Assembly (NCBI GenBank): GCA_038245725.1
Contig: JBBRSD010000007.1
Coordinates: 1 to 64,000, forward strand
DNA from: JBBRSD01 sp038245725
GTDB taxonomy: Bacteria > Actinomycetota > Coriobacteriia > Anaerosomatales > JAAXUF01
Reading direction: 5' to 3'
Length of the DNA: 64,000 bases
Below the pieces are notes generated by a model, which saw only the letters and a list, made by a program, of their open reading frames with translations, was not told the origin of the DNA and did not search any database. The position numbers were made by a program, and so were the translations under genes. The number at the start of each line of letters is the position of its first letter. Position 1 is the stretch's first letter. Below, piece after piece: positions 52,124-61,481 of the stretch.

Positions 52124-55100
52124 ATGTCCTTCGTCCATCTCCATACACACACGGAGTACTCGCTGCTCGACGGCGCGGCCCGGGTCAAGGCACTCGTCAA
52201 GCAGGCGGTCGATTTCGAGATGCCCGCGCTCGCGATCACCGATCACGGCTACATGTACGGCGCCGTAGACTTCTACAAGACCGCAACCAAGGCTGGCGTC
52301 AAGCCCATTATCGGCTGCGAGGTCTACTTCAACCCGGGGGACCGCACCAAGCGCGAAGGGCGTCCGGACCTCTACCACCTGCTACTTCTGGCGAAGAACA
52401 ACGAGGGCTACCGCAACCTCATGGCGCTTGTCAGCGATGCCGCGGTCGCCGGCTACTACTACAAGCCGCAGGTCAGCCTTGAGCTGCTCGAGCGCTACGC
52501 CGAAGGTCTTATCGGCACGTCTGCGTGTATGAGCGGGATCCTCAGCAAGTCAATCGAGTTCGGGCAGCCGGAAGAGGCGCGCCGCTGGGCCGAGACGTAC
52601 GCAGGCATCTTCGCACCGGGCGACTTCTACGTGGAGCTGCAGGAGCAGGGCATCGTCGCGAACAACGGCGTGAGCCAGACGCAGCTTAACCGCGAGCTTG
52701 CGTCGCTCGCTTCGGATCTCGGCCTCGGAACCGTGGCAACGAACGACATCCACTACCTCACCCGCGAGGATGCCAGGACCCAGGATCTGCTGCTGTGCAT
52801 CGGCACGGGTTCGACCGTCGACCAGCCGGGACGCATGAAGTTCTCCTGCGACGAGTTCTACATGAAGACCGCAGACGAGATGGCGACGTCGATCGGCAAC
52901 GCGTATCCCGAAGCGATGGCCAACACGCTCGAGATCGCGAACAAGTGCAACGTCGAGATCGAGACCGGCAAGATCATCCTCCCGAAGTTCGACGTGCCCG
53001 AAGGCAAGAGCGAAGAGAGCTACCTGCGCGAGAGGTGCCTCGAGGGGCTCAAGGTGCGCTATGGCGAACCGCTCGCGCCCGAGGTTCTCGATCGGCTCGA
53101 CACCGAGTTGTCCGTGGTCGTACCTAAGGGCATCGCAGCGTACTTCCTCATCGTTCAGGACTTCACGCTGTGGGCCAAGGAGCACAACATCGGGGTCGGT
53201 CCCGGGCGCGGCAGCGCGGCCGGCTCGATCATCGCCTACGCTCTCGGCATCACGGCCCTCGATCCCATCGCCAACGGGCTGCTCTTCGAGCGCTTCCTCA
53301 ACCCCGAGCGCACGGAGATGCCCGATATCGACATGGACTTCGACGACGAGCGTCGTGGCGAGGTCATCGACTACGTCCGCGACAAGTACGGCGCCGAGAA
53401 GGTCGCGCAGATCATCACATTCGGCACGATGAAGGCTCGCGCCGCGGTCCGCGACGCAGGTCGCGTTCTTGGCTACCCGTACGGCGTGCCAGACAAGATC
53501 TCGAAGATGATCATGGAAGACCTCGGGGCGACGATCGACTCCTCGCTCGACCAGAACAAGGAGTTCGGGGCGGACTACGCGGCCAATCCGGACACGAAAC
53601 GCATCGTCGACGCCGCGCGCTCGCTCGAGGGGATCGTGCGCGGCGAGGGCGTCCATGCCGCCGGCGTCGTCATCTGCCGAGACCCGCTGCACTACTACGT
53701 GCCGGTCAAGTACGACACCAAGGGCGGCGCGGTCATCACCCAGTACGACGGGCCCACCGTCGCTGACATGGGCCTGCTCAAGATGGACTTCCTCGGCCTG
53801 CGAACGCTGACCGTGATCGCCGACGCAGTCAGAAACATCGAGCGCAACCACGGGGTCAAGCTCGTCCCCGACGAGCTCCCGCTTGACGACGCCACGACGT
53901 TCGAGCTGCTGCAGAAGGCCGATACCGTCGGCGTGTTTCAGGTGGAATCGCCCGGCATGCGCCAGCTGCTCAAAGACCTCAAGCCCACGGTCTTCGGGGA
54001 CATCGTCGCGGTGCTCGCGCTGTACCGTCCGGGCCCGCTCGGCTCAGGGATGGTCAAGGACTTCGTCGAGCGCAAGCACGGCAGACGCGAGATCACGTAC
54101 TACGACGACCGCCTCAAACCCATCCTGGAGGAGACGTACGGCACCGTCGTCTACCAGGAACAGGTCATGCGGATCTCGATGACGATGAGCGGCTTCTCGG
54201 CGGCGAAGGCCGACAAGCTGCGAAAGGCCATGGGCAAGAAGGACAAAGCGATCCTCGGCCTGCTCAAGGCGGACTGGATCGACGGTGCGGGCGAGAACGG
54301 CTACGACCCCAAGCTCGCCGCCCGCATGTGGGAAGACATCGAGAAGTTCGCCGAGTACGCGTTTAACAAGAGCCATTCGGCTGCCTACGGCGTCATCACG
54401 ATGCAGACCGCCTACCTCAAGGCGCACTACCCGCTCGAGTACATGGCGGCCGTGCTCACGAGCTACACCGGCAAGACCGACAAGATCGTCCACTACGTCG
54501 CGGAGTGCAACCGCGCCGGCTACACCGTGCTGCCGCCGGACGTGAACACTTCGGGTCGCGACTTCACGCCCGTCACCGGAGAGGGAATCCGATTCGGGCT
54601 CGCGGGCATCCGCGGCGTGGGAGCGGGCGTCGTGGACTCGATCACGGAGGCTCGCGACGACGGGGGACCATTCACGTCGCTGCATGACTTCTGCGCTCGG
54701 GTCGACATGCGGCAGGTCAACAAGAAGACGCTTGAAGCGCTCATCAAGGCCGGCGCGTTCGACTCGACCGGCTACACGCGCAAGCACGTGCTCTCCATGA
54801 TGGACTCGTGCGTGGATTCGGCGATCAAGCGGCAAAAAGACGTCGACTCGGGCCAGGTCTCGATGTTCGACATGTTCGCCGCCGAAGACTCGGGCTTTTC
54901 CGAGGAGATCCCCGAGCCCAACGGCGACGAGTGGGACAAGAAGCTCAAGCTCGCATTCGAGAAGGAGATGCTCGGCATCTACGTCTCCGACCACCCGCTG
55001 CGTGGCATCGCCGAGCAGGTCCGCCAGGCCGCCGACTACTCGCTCGGCGATCTCGACGAGCTCAAAGACGGCGCGACCGGATGGTTCGCGGGCATACTCG

Positions 55101-55573
55101 CCAGTGTCGAGCGCAAGCCCACCAAGAAGGGCTTGATGATGGCGGTCACCAAGCTCGAAGACCTCGACGGCCAGATCGAGGCGGTCATGTTCCCGCAGGT
55201 CTACGAGAAGTTCCGCGATATCGTGGTCGAGGACGCAGTTGTTCGCGTGCGGGCCAAACTCGAGGACTCCGACCGCGGCAAGAAGCTGATGGTGCAGCTC
55301 GTCGAGCCCTTCGACGGCGACGCGTTCGCCGAACCGCCGGGTCGCGTGACCATTCGAACCGACGCGAGCGCACTTCACAATGGTCGGCACGCGCGGCTCC
55401 TCGAGACACTTCAGCACTATCCCGGTCGCGACGTCGTCGTGCTCTTCGCGTGGGACGAAGAGCAGTGCTTGTTGCTCGAGTGCCGCATGCCGTACCTCGT
55501 TGACCGGAACTCCAACGGGCTGCACGCCGAACTGATCCTTCTCTTCGGCGCCGATGCGATCGCCGAGGAGTAG
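52124..55573 (+). CDS. dnaE: DNA polymerase III alpha subunit
   Basis: The replicative polymerase, 1149 residues. The N-terminal PHP domain has 'FVHLHTHTEYSLLDGAARV' and 'LAITDHGYMYGAVDFYK'; the catalytic palm carries 'VGPGRGSAAGSIIAYALGI' and the acidic triad motif 'MPDIDMDFDDERRGEVIDYV'; then 'TFGTMKARAAVRDAGRVLG', 'GVFQVESPGMRQLLKDLKP', 'FNKSHSAAYGVITMQTAYLKAHYP', helix-hairpin-helix 'FGLAGIRGVGAGVVDSITEA', the beta-binding/OB region ('GWFAGILASVERKPTKKGLMMAVTKLEDL'). DnaE1-type domain order. It starts 13 bases after the TrpR-like gene. Confidence 0.97.
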   Translation: MSFVHLHTHTEYSLLDGAARVKALVKQAVDFEMPALAITDHGYMYGAVDFYKTATKAGVKPIIGCEVYFNPGDRTKREGRPDLYHLLLLAKNNEGYRNLMALVSDAAVAGYYYKPQVSLELLERYAEGLIGTSACMSGILSKSIEFGQPEEARRWAETYAGIFAPGDFYVELQEQGIVANNGVSQTQLNRELASLASDLGLGTVATNDIHYLTREDARTQDLLLCIGTGSTVDQPGRMKFSCDEFYMKTADEMATSIGNAYPEAMANTLEIANKCNVEIETGKIILPKFDVPEGKSEESYLRERCLEGLKVRYGEPLAPEVLDRLDTELSVVVPKGIAAYFLIVQDFTLWAKEHNIGVGPGRGSAAGSIIAYALGITALDPIANGLLFERFLNPERTEMPDIDMDFDDERRGEVIDYVRDKYGAEKVAQIITFGTMKARAAVRDAGRVLGYPYGVPDKISKMIMEDLGATIDSSLDQNKEFGADYAANPDTKRIVDAARSLEGIVRGEGVHAAGVVICRDPLHYYVPVKYDTKGGAVITQYDGPTVADMGLLKMDFLGLRTLTVIADAVRNIERNHGVKLVPDELPLDDATTFELLQKADTVGVFQVESPGMRQLLKDLKPTVFGDIVAVLALYRPGPLGSGMVKDFVERKHGRREITYYDDRLKPILEETYGTVVYQEQVMRISMTMSGFSAAKADKLRKAMGKKDKAILGLLKADWIDGAGENGYDPKLAARMWEDIEKFAEYAFNKSHSAAYGVITMQTAYLKAHYPLEYMAAVLTSYTGKTDKIVHYVAECNRAGYTVLPPDVNTSGRDFTPVTGEGIRFGLAGIRGVGAGVVDSITEARDDGGPFTSLHDFCARVDMRQVNKKTLEALIKAGAFDSTGYTRKHVLSMMDSCVDSAIKRQKDVDSGQVSMFDMFAAEDSGFSEEIPEPNGDEWDKKLKLAFEKEMLGIYVSDHPLRGIAEQVRQAADYSLGDLDELKDGATGWFAGILASVERKPTKKGLMMAVTKLEDLDGQIEAVMFPQVYEKFRDIVVEDAVVRVRAKLEDSDRGKKLMVQLVEPFDGDAFAEPPGRVTIRTDASALHNGRHARLLETLQHYPGRDVVVLFAWDEEQCLLLECRMPYLVDRNSNGLHAELILLFGADAIAEE

Positions 55574-55606
55574 GGCGGGGAACGTTGAACGGTAGCCTTC
55601 ACTCCG

Positions 55607-55638
55607 TTGCACTCTAGCACTCTACTGTGATAGAGTGC
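55607..55638 (+). promoter_or_regulatory. his operon promoter with three-half-site operator
   Basis: TTGCAC (55607-55612) and TAGAGT (55631-55636), 18 bases apart, form a reasonable promoter about 75 bases before hisZ. Lying over it are GCACTCTA (55609-55616), an exact repeat GCACTCTA (55617-55624) and the inverted copy TAGAGTGC (55631-55638) six bases on. A repressor bound here would block the -10 and spacer. The best candidate is the TrpR/YerC-type protein encoded at 51802, by gene context. Confidence 0.6.
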
Positions 55639-55710
55639 CCCTGACGACGGCACGTACCGCTCTGCCCAGCGCTTTTACCGCAGCGCACGAAAAGGGGAAT
55701 CGTCACTACC

Positions 55711-56967
55711 ATGCGCCCGCTCACCGCACGAGGATTTCGAGATGTGCTCCCGGCCGAGGCCGCGGAGCGTGAAGCAGTCTCGGCAGCGATTGCCGAGGTC
55801 TTCTCGGCGTGGGGCTACGGGCTTGTCGAGACGCCGGTCGTAGAGGATCTGATGTCGCTCGAGGCGGCCGCCGGTGCGCTCGAGGGTACCGCGTTTCGCC
55901 TCATCGACCTCGACGGCCGGCTGCTTGCTCTTCGACCCGACATGACGGTGCCGATTGCCAGGCTGACGGCATCGCGCCTCACCGGCGAGCCGGGGCCGCA
56001 CCGCTTCCGCTACGCCGCTGAAGTCTTCCGCGAGCACGAATCGCTTCGCGGTCAGGCGCGCCAGTTCTCGCAGGTGGGCGTCGAGCTCATCGGCGGTGGC
56101 GGGGCAGCGGCAGACGCCGAGATCATCGCCGTCCTCGTCGAGGCGCTCGAAGCGTCCGGCCTGCGCGACTTCACTGTTGCCGTGGGCACTGTCGCGGTGC
56201 TGTTCGCGCTGGTAGAGGCCGCAAACGCACCGGCCGCGTGGGGCGAAGCGGTCCTGGCTGCAGCGCACGACCGCAATCTCGTGGGACTCGACGCGCTCGC
56301 GTGCGAGGCCGACGACGTAGCGGTCGCTGGCGCGCTTTCAGCCGTGCCGCGCATCCGCGGCGGGCGCGAAGCGATCATCACCTGCCGAGAAGCGACCGCG
56401 GGTCTGGGCTGCGAGGCCGCGCTCGACGAGCTCGAGGCGACCTGGGACCTCCTCGACGCTGCCGGTGTGCTCGACCGCGTCGTCGTCGACTTCTCTGTCA
56501 TGCGCTCCTTCGACTACTACACCGGCGTCGTGGCCGAGGCCTACGCGCCCGGGCTCGGCGTGCCGCTTGGCGGCGGCGGCCGATACGATGGCGTGCTCGC
56601 CGCCTTCGACGCGCCCGCCGCGGCCGCCGGCTTCGCGCTCGGGCTTGAGCGGCTCATGATCGCGCTCGTCGAGCAGGGCGCGCAGCCTGCTGTGCGGGGC
56701 CTCGACGCCGCCGTTGGCGGCGAGCCAGCCGGCGCACTCGCCGCGGCGCGGCGACTGCGCTCTGCGGGCTGGCGCGTCGCCCTCTCAGCGCGTTCAGGTC
56801 GCGACCTCGTCGCAGAGGCGACGCGCCTCGAGGCCCGGGAGGCGCTGCAGGTCACCGCAACCGGCATCGTGCGGCTGGATCGCGAGGGGCAGCCGGCCGT
56901 GCCGCTCGAGGAGCCGGTCCCGTACCCGCCCACGACGACGTGGGCGACGCGAGGTGAGGAGCTGTGA
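55711..56967 (+). CDS. hisZ: ATP phosphoribosyltransferase regulatory subunit
   Basis: HisZ, a catalytically dead HisRS-like protein (418 residues), forms a hetero-octamer with the short HisG and confers histidine inhibition. Class II synthetase-like motifs are 'GFRDVLPAEAAEREAVSAAIAEVFSAWGYGLVETPVVE', 'LDGRLLALRPDMTVPIARLTASRL', 'FRYAAEVFREHESLRGQARQFSQVGVELIG', 'DFSVMRSFDYYTGVVAEAYAPGLGVPLGGGGRYDGVLAAFD'. The C-terminal ~80 residues are Ala/Arg-rich. AAAAGGGGAA precedes the ATG. First gene of the his operon; overlaps hisG by four bases. Confidence 0.93.
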   Translation: MRPLTARGFRDVLPAEAAEREAVSAAIAEVFSAWGYGLVETPVVEDLMSLEAAAGALEGTAFRLIDLDGRLLALRPDMTVPIARLTASRLTGEPGPHRFRYAAEVFREHESLRGQARQFSQVGVELIGGGGAAADAEIIAVLVEALEASGLRDFTVAVGTVAVLFALVEAANAPAAWGEAVLAAAHDRNLVGLDALACEADDVAVAGALSAVPRIRGGREAIITCREATAGLGCEAALDELEATWDLLDAAGVLDRVVVDFSVMRSFDYYTGVVAEAYAPGLGVPLGGGGRYDGVLAAFDAPAAAAGFALGLERLMIALVEQGAQPAVRGLDAAVGGEPAGALAAARRLRSAGWRVALSARSGRDLVAEATRLEAREALQVTATGIVRLDREGQPAVPLEEPVPYPPTTTWATRGEEL

Positions 56968-57668
56968 TCGCGACTCGCTCGGGTGGTCCCGACCGCCCGC
57001 TTCGCATCGCCGTGCCGAAGGGCGCGCTCTTCGCAGACAGCGTGCGCGTGCTCCGCGAGGCCGGCTTCGACACGACTGCGCTTGAGCACCCTGGGCGCAC
57101 GCTCATCATCCGCATGTCGGACGTCGAATATATCATCGGCAAGCCCACCGACATTCCGGTCTATGTCGCGTACGGCGCGGCGGATTGTGGCATCGGCGGC
57201 AAGGACACCCTCGTCGAGCAGGGACTCGAGGTGGTCGAGCTCGTCGACCTCGGCTTCGGCGGCTGTCGCTTCGTGGTCGCGGAACCGGAGAACGCAGGCG
57301 CCGAGATCAGCGAGCGAGCGCGCCACCTGGGCGTGATCCGCGTGGCGACGAAGTATCCCAACATCGCGCAGGCGCACTTCGATGCGCGCGGCGTCCAGAT
57401 CGAGATCGTGAAGCTTAACGGCAACATCGAGCTCGCGCCGCTTATCGGCATCGCGGACGTGGTCGTCGACATCACTGCCACCGGCACCACGCTGCGCGAG
57501 AACAAGCTGCGCATCGTCGAAGACGTGCTCCCGAGCACTGCTCGCTTCGTCGGTAACCCGGCCGCGGTGCGCACCGATCCGCGGGTCGTAGCCCTCGCCG
57601 ACACGTTGTCGGCGCTCTCGGTAGAATCAACGTGCGCGGGTACGAAGCCTGCGAAGGGTGCGAAATGA
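56964..57668 (+). CDS. hisG: ATP phosphoribosyltransferase, short catalytic form
   Basis: HisG couples ATP and PRPP in the first step of histidine synthesis. At 234 residues it is the short form without the C-terminal regulatory domain, in agreement with the hisZ gene beside it. Motifs: 'RIAVPKGALFADSVRVLREAGFDT', 'DIPVYVAYGAADCGIGGKDTLVEQG', 'IRVATKYPNIAQAHFDARGVQIEIVKLNGNIELAPLIGIADVVVDITATGTTLRENKL' (PRPP loop). GTG start overlapping hisZ. The last 15 residues (CAGTKPAKGAK) are an odd lysine-ended tail. Confidence 0.95.
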   Translation: MIATRSGGPDRPLRIAVPKGALFADSVRVLREAGFDTTALEHPGRTLIIRMSDVEYIIGKPTDIPVYVAYGAADCGIGGKDTLVEQGLEVVELVDLGFGGCRFVVAEPENAGAEISERARHLGVIRVATKYPNIAQAHFDARGVQIEIVKLNGNIELAPLIGIADVVVDITATGTTLRENKLRIVEDVLPSTARFVGNPAAVRTDPRVVALADTLSALSVESTCAGTKPAKGAK

Positions 57669-57705
57669 TGCGCCCCGGAACCGATCGAAAGGACTCGATG
57701 CAGCC

Positions 57706-59133
57706 ATGATGCGTCGCATCGTACTTGAGCGCGGACAGCGCCTCACTGAGAAGGACCTCGCTCGCAGCGGCGGGGTGGACGCCGAGATCATCGGCGTGGC
57801 CGCACGCATCGTCGACGACGTGCATGCCCGCGGCGACGTAGCGGTGCGCGAGTACACCGCCACCTTCGACAAGGTCGAACTCTCCGACTTCCGCGTCACC
57901 GCGGAGGAGATCCAGGCCGCCGTGGCCGCCGTCGAGCCGGAGTTCAAGGCCGCGATCGCGGCAGCTGCCGCCTCCATCGAAGATTTCCACAATCGCCAGC
58001 TCCCGCAGAGCTGGTTCACGACACAGGAGGGCGGCGTCTTCCTCGGCCAGAAGGTCACGCCCATCCGGCGCGTGGGCATCTACGTGCCCGGCGGTCGCGC
58101 GAAGTATCCGTCGAGCGTGCTCATGAATGCGATTCCTGCGCTCGTGGCCGGCGTGGACGAGATCGCGATGGTGGTACCGCCCGCGGCCGATGGCAGCGTC
58201 AACCCCTACACCCTTGCGGCCGCTGCCGAGGTCGGCATCGACGAGATCTACAAGGTCGGCGGAGCTCAGGCGGTCGCGGCCCTGGCCCACGGCACCGACT
58301 CGATCCCGCGCGTCGACAAGATCGTCGGGCCGGGCAACGCCTATGTCACCGCGGCCAAGAAGCTCGTCATGGGAGCTGTCGGTATCGACATGCTCGCCGG
58401 CCCCTCAGAGGTCCTCATCCTCGCCGATGAGACCGCCATCCCCGCGTTCGTCGCAATCGATCTCATGGCGCAGGCCGAGCACGACCCCCGTGCGGCGACC
58501 TATCTGGTCACCACCGACCCCGAACTCCCTGACCTCGTCGAGGAAGCGTTTGAGATCCTGCTGGAAGAGTCGCCGCGCGGCAACATCACGGCTCGCTCGC
58601 TCACCGACAATGGCGTCATCATCATCTGTCCCGACATCACGGCCGCACTCGACACCGCCGACCTCGTCGCGCCCGAGCACCTCGAGGTGATGATGTCTGA
58701 GCCCTTCGACCTGCTCGGCAGTATCAGGAACGCCGGAGCGATCTTCCTCGGGCCGTGGACGCCGGAAAGCGTGGGCGATTACGTCGCCGGCCCGAACCAC
58801 GTCCTGCCCACCGGTGGCACCGCGCGCTTCTCCTCGCCGCTGTCGGTCGATGACTTCATGAAGAAGTCGAGCGTGCTGAGCTACAGCTTCGAAGCGCTCG
58901 AGATGGACGGCGACACGGTGCTTGAGCTCGCAAGCAGGGAAGGGCTGTGGGCGCATGGCCGCTCGGTCTCGCTGCGCCTCGAGTCGGTCGCGGAATACGC
59001 CGATGAGTTCGAGGTTCTCGAGAATCTCGACGGCGAACTCGGTGTGGTCGACGATGCCGGGCAGCCCGGACTGGCCGACGAGGCCGGCAGGCTTGCCGCA
59101 GACATCATCGAAGAAGAGGACGGTGGATCCTGA
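57706..59133 (+). CDS. hisD: Histidinol dehydrogenase
   Basis: HisD oxidises histidinol to histidine in two NAD-dependent steps. The 475 residues include 'VGIYVPGGRAKYPSSVLMNAIPALVAGV', 'GGAQAVAALAHGTDSIPRVDKIVGPGNAYVTAAKKLV', zinc ligands in 'LAGPSEVLILADETA ... AQAEHDPRAATYLVTTD', 'DLVAPEHLEVM', and 'GPNHVLPTGGTARFSSPLSVDDFMK'. It is about 45 residues longer than usual because of an acidic C-terminal tail ('DEFEVLENLDGELGVVDDAGQPG...EEEDGGS'). ATG-ATG start; the GAAAGGA site lies 12 bases upstream. Confidence 0.95.
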   Translation: MMRRIVLERGQRLTEKDLARSGGVDAEIIGVAARIVDDVHARGDVAVREYTATFDKVELSDFRVTAEEIQAAVAAVEPEFKAAIAAAAASIEDFHNRQLPQSWFTTQEGGVFLGQKVTPIRRVGIYVPGGRAKYPSSVLMNAIPALVAGVDEIAMVVPPAADGSVNPYTLAAAAEVGIDEIYKVGGAQAVAALAHGTDSIPRVDKIVGPGNAYVTAAKKLVMGAVGIDMLAGPSEVLILADETAIPAFVAIDLMAQAEHDPRAATYLVTTDPELPDLVEEAFEILLEESPRGNITARSLTDNGVIIICPDITAALDTADLVAPEHLEVMMSEPFDLLGSIRNAGAIFLGPWTPESVGDYVAGPNHVLPTGGTARFSSPLSVDDFMKKSSVLSYSFEALEMDGDTVLELASREGLWAHGRSVSLRLESVAEYADEFEVLENLDGELGVVDDAGQPGLADEAGRLAADIIEEEDGGS

Positions 59134-60244
59134 CGTGAAGCCGATCAGACCTGCACGGCCCGAGCTTGAGGACCTTGCGCCCTACGACGCCAAAGAGGTC
59201 AAGGCCGAAGTCAATCTCGCCAGCAACGAACACCCGCTCAACTTGCCAGGCGAGATCTTGAGCAAGCTGAAATCGCGTCTCGGCGATTTCAAGTTCAACC
59301 GCTATCCGGATCCAACCGCGCACGGACTTCGGGAACTCATCGCCGAGGCGAACGGTCTCGACTCCGAGAACGTGCTCGTAGGCAACGGCGGTGACGAGCT
59401 CATCTTCGACCTGCTGCTGGCGTGGGGCGGTCCCGGGCGCAAGATCCTCGACATGCCGCCGACGTTTTCCATGTACGGGATCGACGCGCAGATCACGGGA
59501 ACCGAGGTCGTGCGAATTCCTCGGAACGCGGATTTCTCGATCGACGAGGAAGCCGTGCTCGCGCGCGTGGCCGAGGGCGATATCGACATCGTCATCGTCG
59601 CCAACCCGAATAACCCTACCGGCGGACTGGCGAACGAGTCGTTCCTCATCGACCTGCTGGCGGCGACAGATGCGATCGTGATGGTCGACGAGGCGTACTT
59701 CGAGTTCTCGCGCCATACGATGCGACCTCACATGACCCGGCACCCGAACCTCATCTTGTTGCGTACGTTCTCCAAGGCCTTCTCGCTCGCCGGGCTGCGA
59801 GTGGGCTACCTCCTCGCACATCCAGACGTCGTCTGCGAGTTCATGAAGGTGCGCCAGCCGTACTCGGTCGACGCATTCTCGCAGTGGGTGGCTTCGACGG
59901 TCTTTCGTGAGCGCGTGATCTTCGAGCAGGGTATCCGCGATCTCATCCGCGGTCGCGACCAGGTGATGCGAGGTCTGTCCGCGATGGATGGTGTCGAGGT
60001 CTTCCCCAGTGAAGCGAACTTCATCCTCTTCAAAGTCGAGCACGCGCCAGCACTTTGGCGCGACCTTCTGCAGAACCATTCGGTACTCATTCGTGACTTC
60101 GCGCGTGCGCCCGGCCTGTCGAACTGTCTGCGCGTGACGATCGGTACCGAGAAGGAGAACGCTCGCTTCCTCGATGCGATGGCTGACTGCCTCGCTCACC
60201 GCAAGGCCAACGGGGTCCTCGCCGCCGGCGAGCGAACGCAGTAA
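59123..60244 (+). CDS. hisC: Histidinol-phosphate aminotransferase
   Basis: A 373-residue class I/II PLP aminotransferase: 'VNLASNEHPLNLPGEILSKLKSR', 'FNRYPDPTAHGLRELIAE', 'VLVGNGGDELIFDLLLA', 'VIVANPNNPTGGLA', 'VMVDEAYFEFSRHTM', PLP lysine in 'LLRTFSKAFSLAGLRVGYLLAHPDVV', 'SEANFILFKVE', 'CLRVTIGTEKENARFLDAM'. The start is GTG at 59123 (overlapping hisD by 11 bases) or GTG at 59135; both are in frame and neither has an ideal ribosome site. It converts imidazole acetol phosphate to histidinol phosphate. Confidence 0.94.
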   Translation: MDPDVKPIRPARPELEDLAPYDAKEVKAEVNLASNEHPLNLPGEILSKLKSRLGDFKFNRYPDPTAHGLRELIAEANGLDSENVLVGNGGDELIFDLLLAWGGPGRKILDMPPTFSMYGIDAQITGTEVVRIPRNADFSIDEEAVLARVAEGDIDIVIVANPNNPTGGLANESFLIDLLAATDAIVMVDEAYFEFSRHTMRPHMTRHPNLILLRTFSKAFSLAGLRVGYLLAHPDVVCEFMKVRQPYSVDAFSQWVASTVFRERVIFEQGIRDLIRGRDQVMRGLSAMDGVEVFPSEANFILFKVEHAPALWRDLLQNHSVLIRDFARAPGLSNCLRVTIGTEKENARFLDAMADCLAHRKANGVLAAGERTQ

Positions 60245-60267
60245 GACGACGGAAAGGGATCAGGCCC

Positions 60268-60855
60268 ATGGGACGCGTGGCAACTGTGAAGCGGGCGACA
60301 GGAGAGACCGACGTCTCGGTGTCGATTGACCTGGACGGCTCGGGAACGACGAAGATTGCCACCGGTGTGCCCTTCTTCGACCACATGCTCGACGCGTTCG
60401 GGCGCCACGGGCTCTTCGACCTTGCGGTTCGAGCCTCCGGCGACCTCGACATCGACGCGCACCACACGGTCGAGGACGTGGGCATCGTGCTGGGGCAGGC
60501 GTTCGCTGAGGCGCTCGCGGACAAATGCGGTATCACGCGCTTCGGCTCGTGCGCCATGCCGATGGACGAGGCATTGGTCCTGGCCGCCATCGACATCTCA
60601 GGCCGAGGTGCCCTCTACTACGAGGTCGATCTGCCCATCGAGATCATCGGCACGTTCGACACGACGCTCGCCAAGGAGTTCCTCGTGGCCTTCGCCACGA
60701 ACGCGGGGTTCACGCTTCATGTGGGAACGCTCGCCGGCGAGAACGCGCACCACATCATCGAAGCCGCGTTCAAAGCTGTCGCGCGAGCGCTCAAGGACGC
60801 GGTCGCGCTCGATGAGCGCGTGAGCGGCGTGCCGTCGACGAAGGGCAGCCTGTGA
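60268..60855 (+). CDS. hisB: Imidazoleglycerol-phosphate dehydratase
   Basis: A 195-residue single-function HisB (no phosphatase domain). The Mn-binding histidines are in 'GVPFFDHMLDAFGRHGLFDL', 'DIDAHHTVEDVGIVLGQAF' and, in the second half, 'NAGFTLHVGTLAGENAHHIIEAAFKAVARAL'; 'ISGRGALYYEVDLPIEIIGTFDTTLAKEFL' lies between. GGAAAGGG precedes the ATG. Since the histidinol-phosphate phosphatase domain is missing, a separate HisN/HisK is needed; none is seen in the window. The stop overlaps hisH. Confidence 0.96.
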   Translation: MGRVATVKRATGETDVSVSIDLDGSGTTKIATGVPFFDHMLDAFGRHGLFDLAVRASGDLDIDAHHTVEDVGIVLGQAFAEALADKCGITRFGSCAMPMDEALVLAAIDISGRGALYYEVDLPIEIIGTFDTTLAKEFLVAFATNAGFTLHVGTLAGENAHHIIEAAFKAVARALKDAVALDERVSGVPSTKGSL

Positions 60856-61481
60856 GCCCGCGGATCGCCATCATCGACTACAAGATGGGCAACCTGCGAA
60901 GCGTCCAGAAGGGCTTCGAGCATGCGGGCGTGAGCAACGTCGTCGTGACCGACGACCCTGCGGTCGTAGAGGCTGCCGACGCGATCGTGCTGCCAGGCGT
61001 TGGCGCGTTCCGCGACGCGTCCGCGAATCTGCGCGAGAGCGGCCTTGAGGAGACTCTTCGCCATAAGATCGGCTCGGGTACGCCGTTTCTCGGCATCTGC
61101 CTCGGTATGCAGCTCCTTGCCGATATGGGGCTCGAGGAGGGGGAGTGGACGGGGCTCGGTCTCGTCCCCGGCGTGTGCGACAAGCTGCCGGGCGGCGTGA
61201 AGATCCCGCACATCGGCTGGAACACCGTCGAGTACCCCCGCGACAGCCCGCTCTTCGACGGCATCCCGGAGTCGACGGCTTTCTACTTCGTGCACAGCTA
61301 CCGGCTCTCTCCGAAAGACAGCAGCGCCATCGTTGGCTCGACCGAGTACGGCGTGCGATTCGCAGCTGCGGTGCAGGTCAACAACATCTTCGCCGTGCAG
61401 TTCCACCCGGAGAAGTCTTCGAGCTCTGGGCTGCACCTGCTCTCCAACTTTGGCCGTATCGCAGAAGGGGCACGCGCGTGA
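60852..61481 (+). CDS. hisH: Imidazole glycerol phosphate synthase, glutaminase subunit
   Basis: A 209-residue class I glutamine amidotransferase: 'IAIIDYKMGNLRSVQKGFEHAG', nucleophile Cys in 'GTPFLGICLGMQLLADMG', oxyanion/neighbour motif 'PHIGWNTVEY', and His-Glu of the triad in 'FAVQFHPEKSSSSGLHLLSNF'. It supplies ammonia to HisF. GTG start overlapping hisB; stop overlapping hisA, so three genes are translationally linked. Confidence 0.96.
   Translation: MSPRIAIIDYKMGNLRSVQKGFEHAGVSNVVVTDDPAVVEAADAIVLPGVGAFRDASANLRESGLEETLRHKIGSGTPFLGICLGMQLLADMGLEEGEWTGLGLVPGVCDKLPGGVKIPHIGWNTVEYPRDSPLFDGIPESTAFYFVHSYRLSPKDSSAIVGSTEYGVRFAAAVQVNNIFAVQFHPEKSSSSGLHLLSNFGRIAEGARA

Noticed and set aside
55609..55638. 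CIRCE (HrcA) operator
   Set aside because: TAGCACTC and GAGTGC are present, but the spacing is ten instead of nine and the right half lacks TAA; the pattern is better described as three copies of GCACTCTA, and no heat-shock gene follows.
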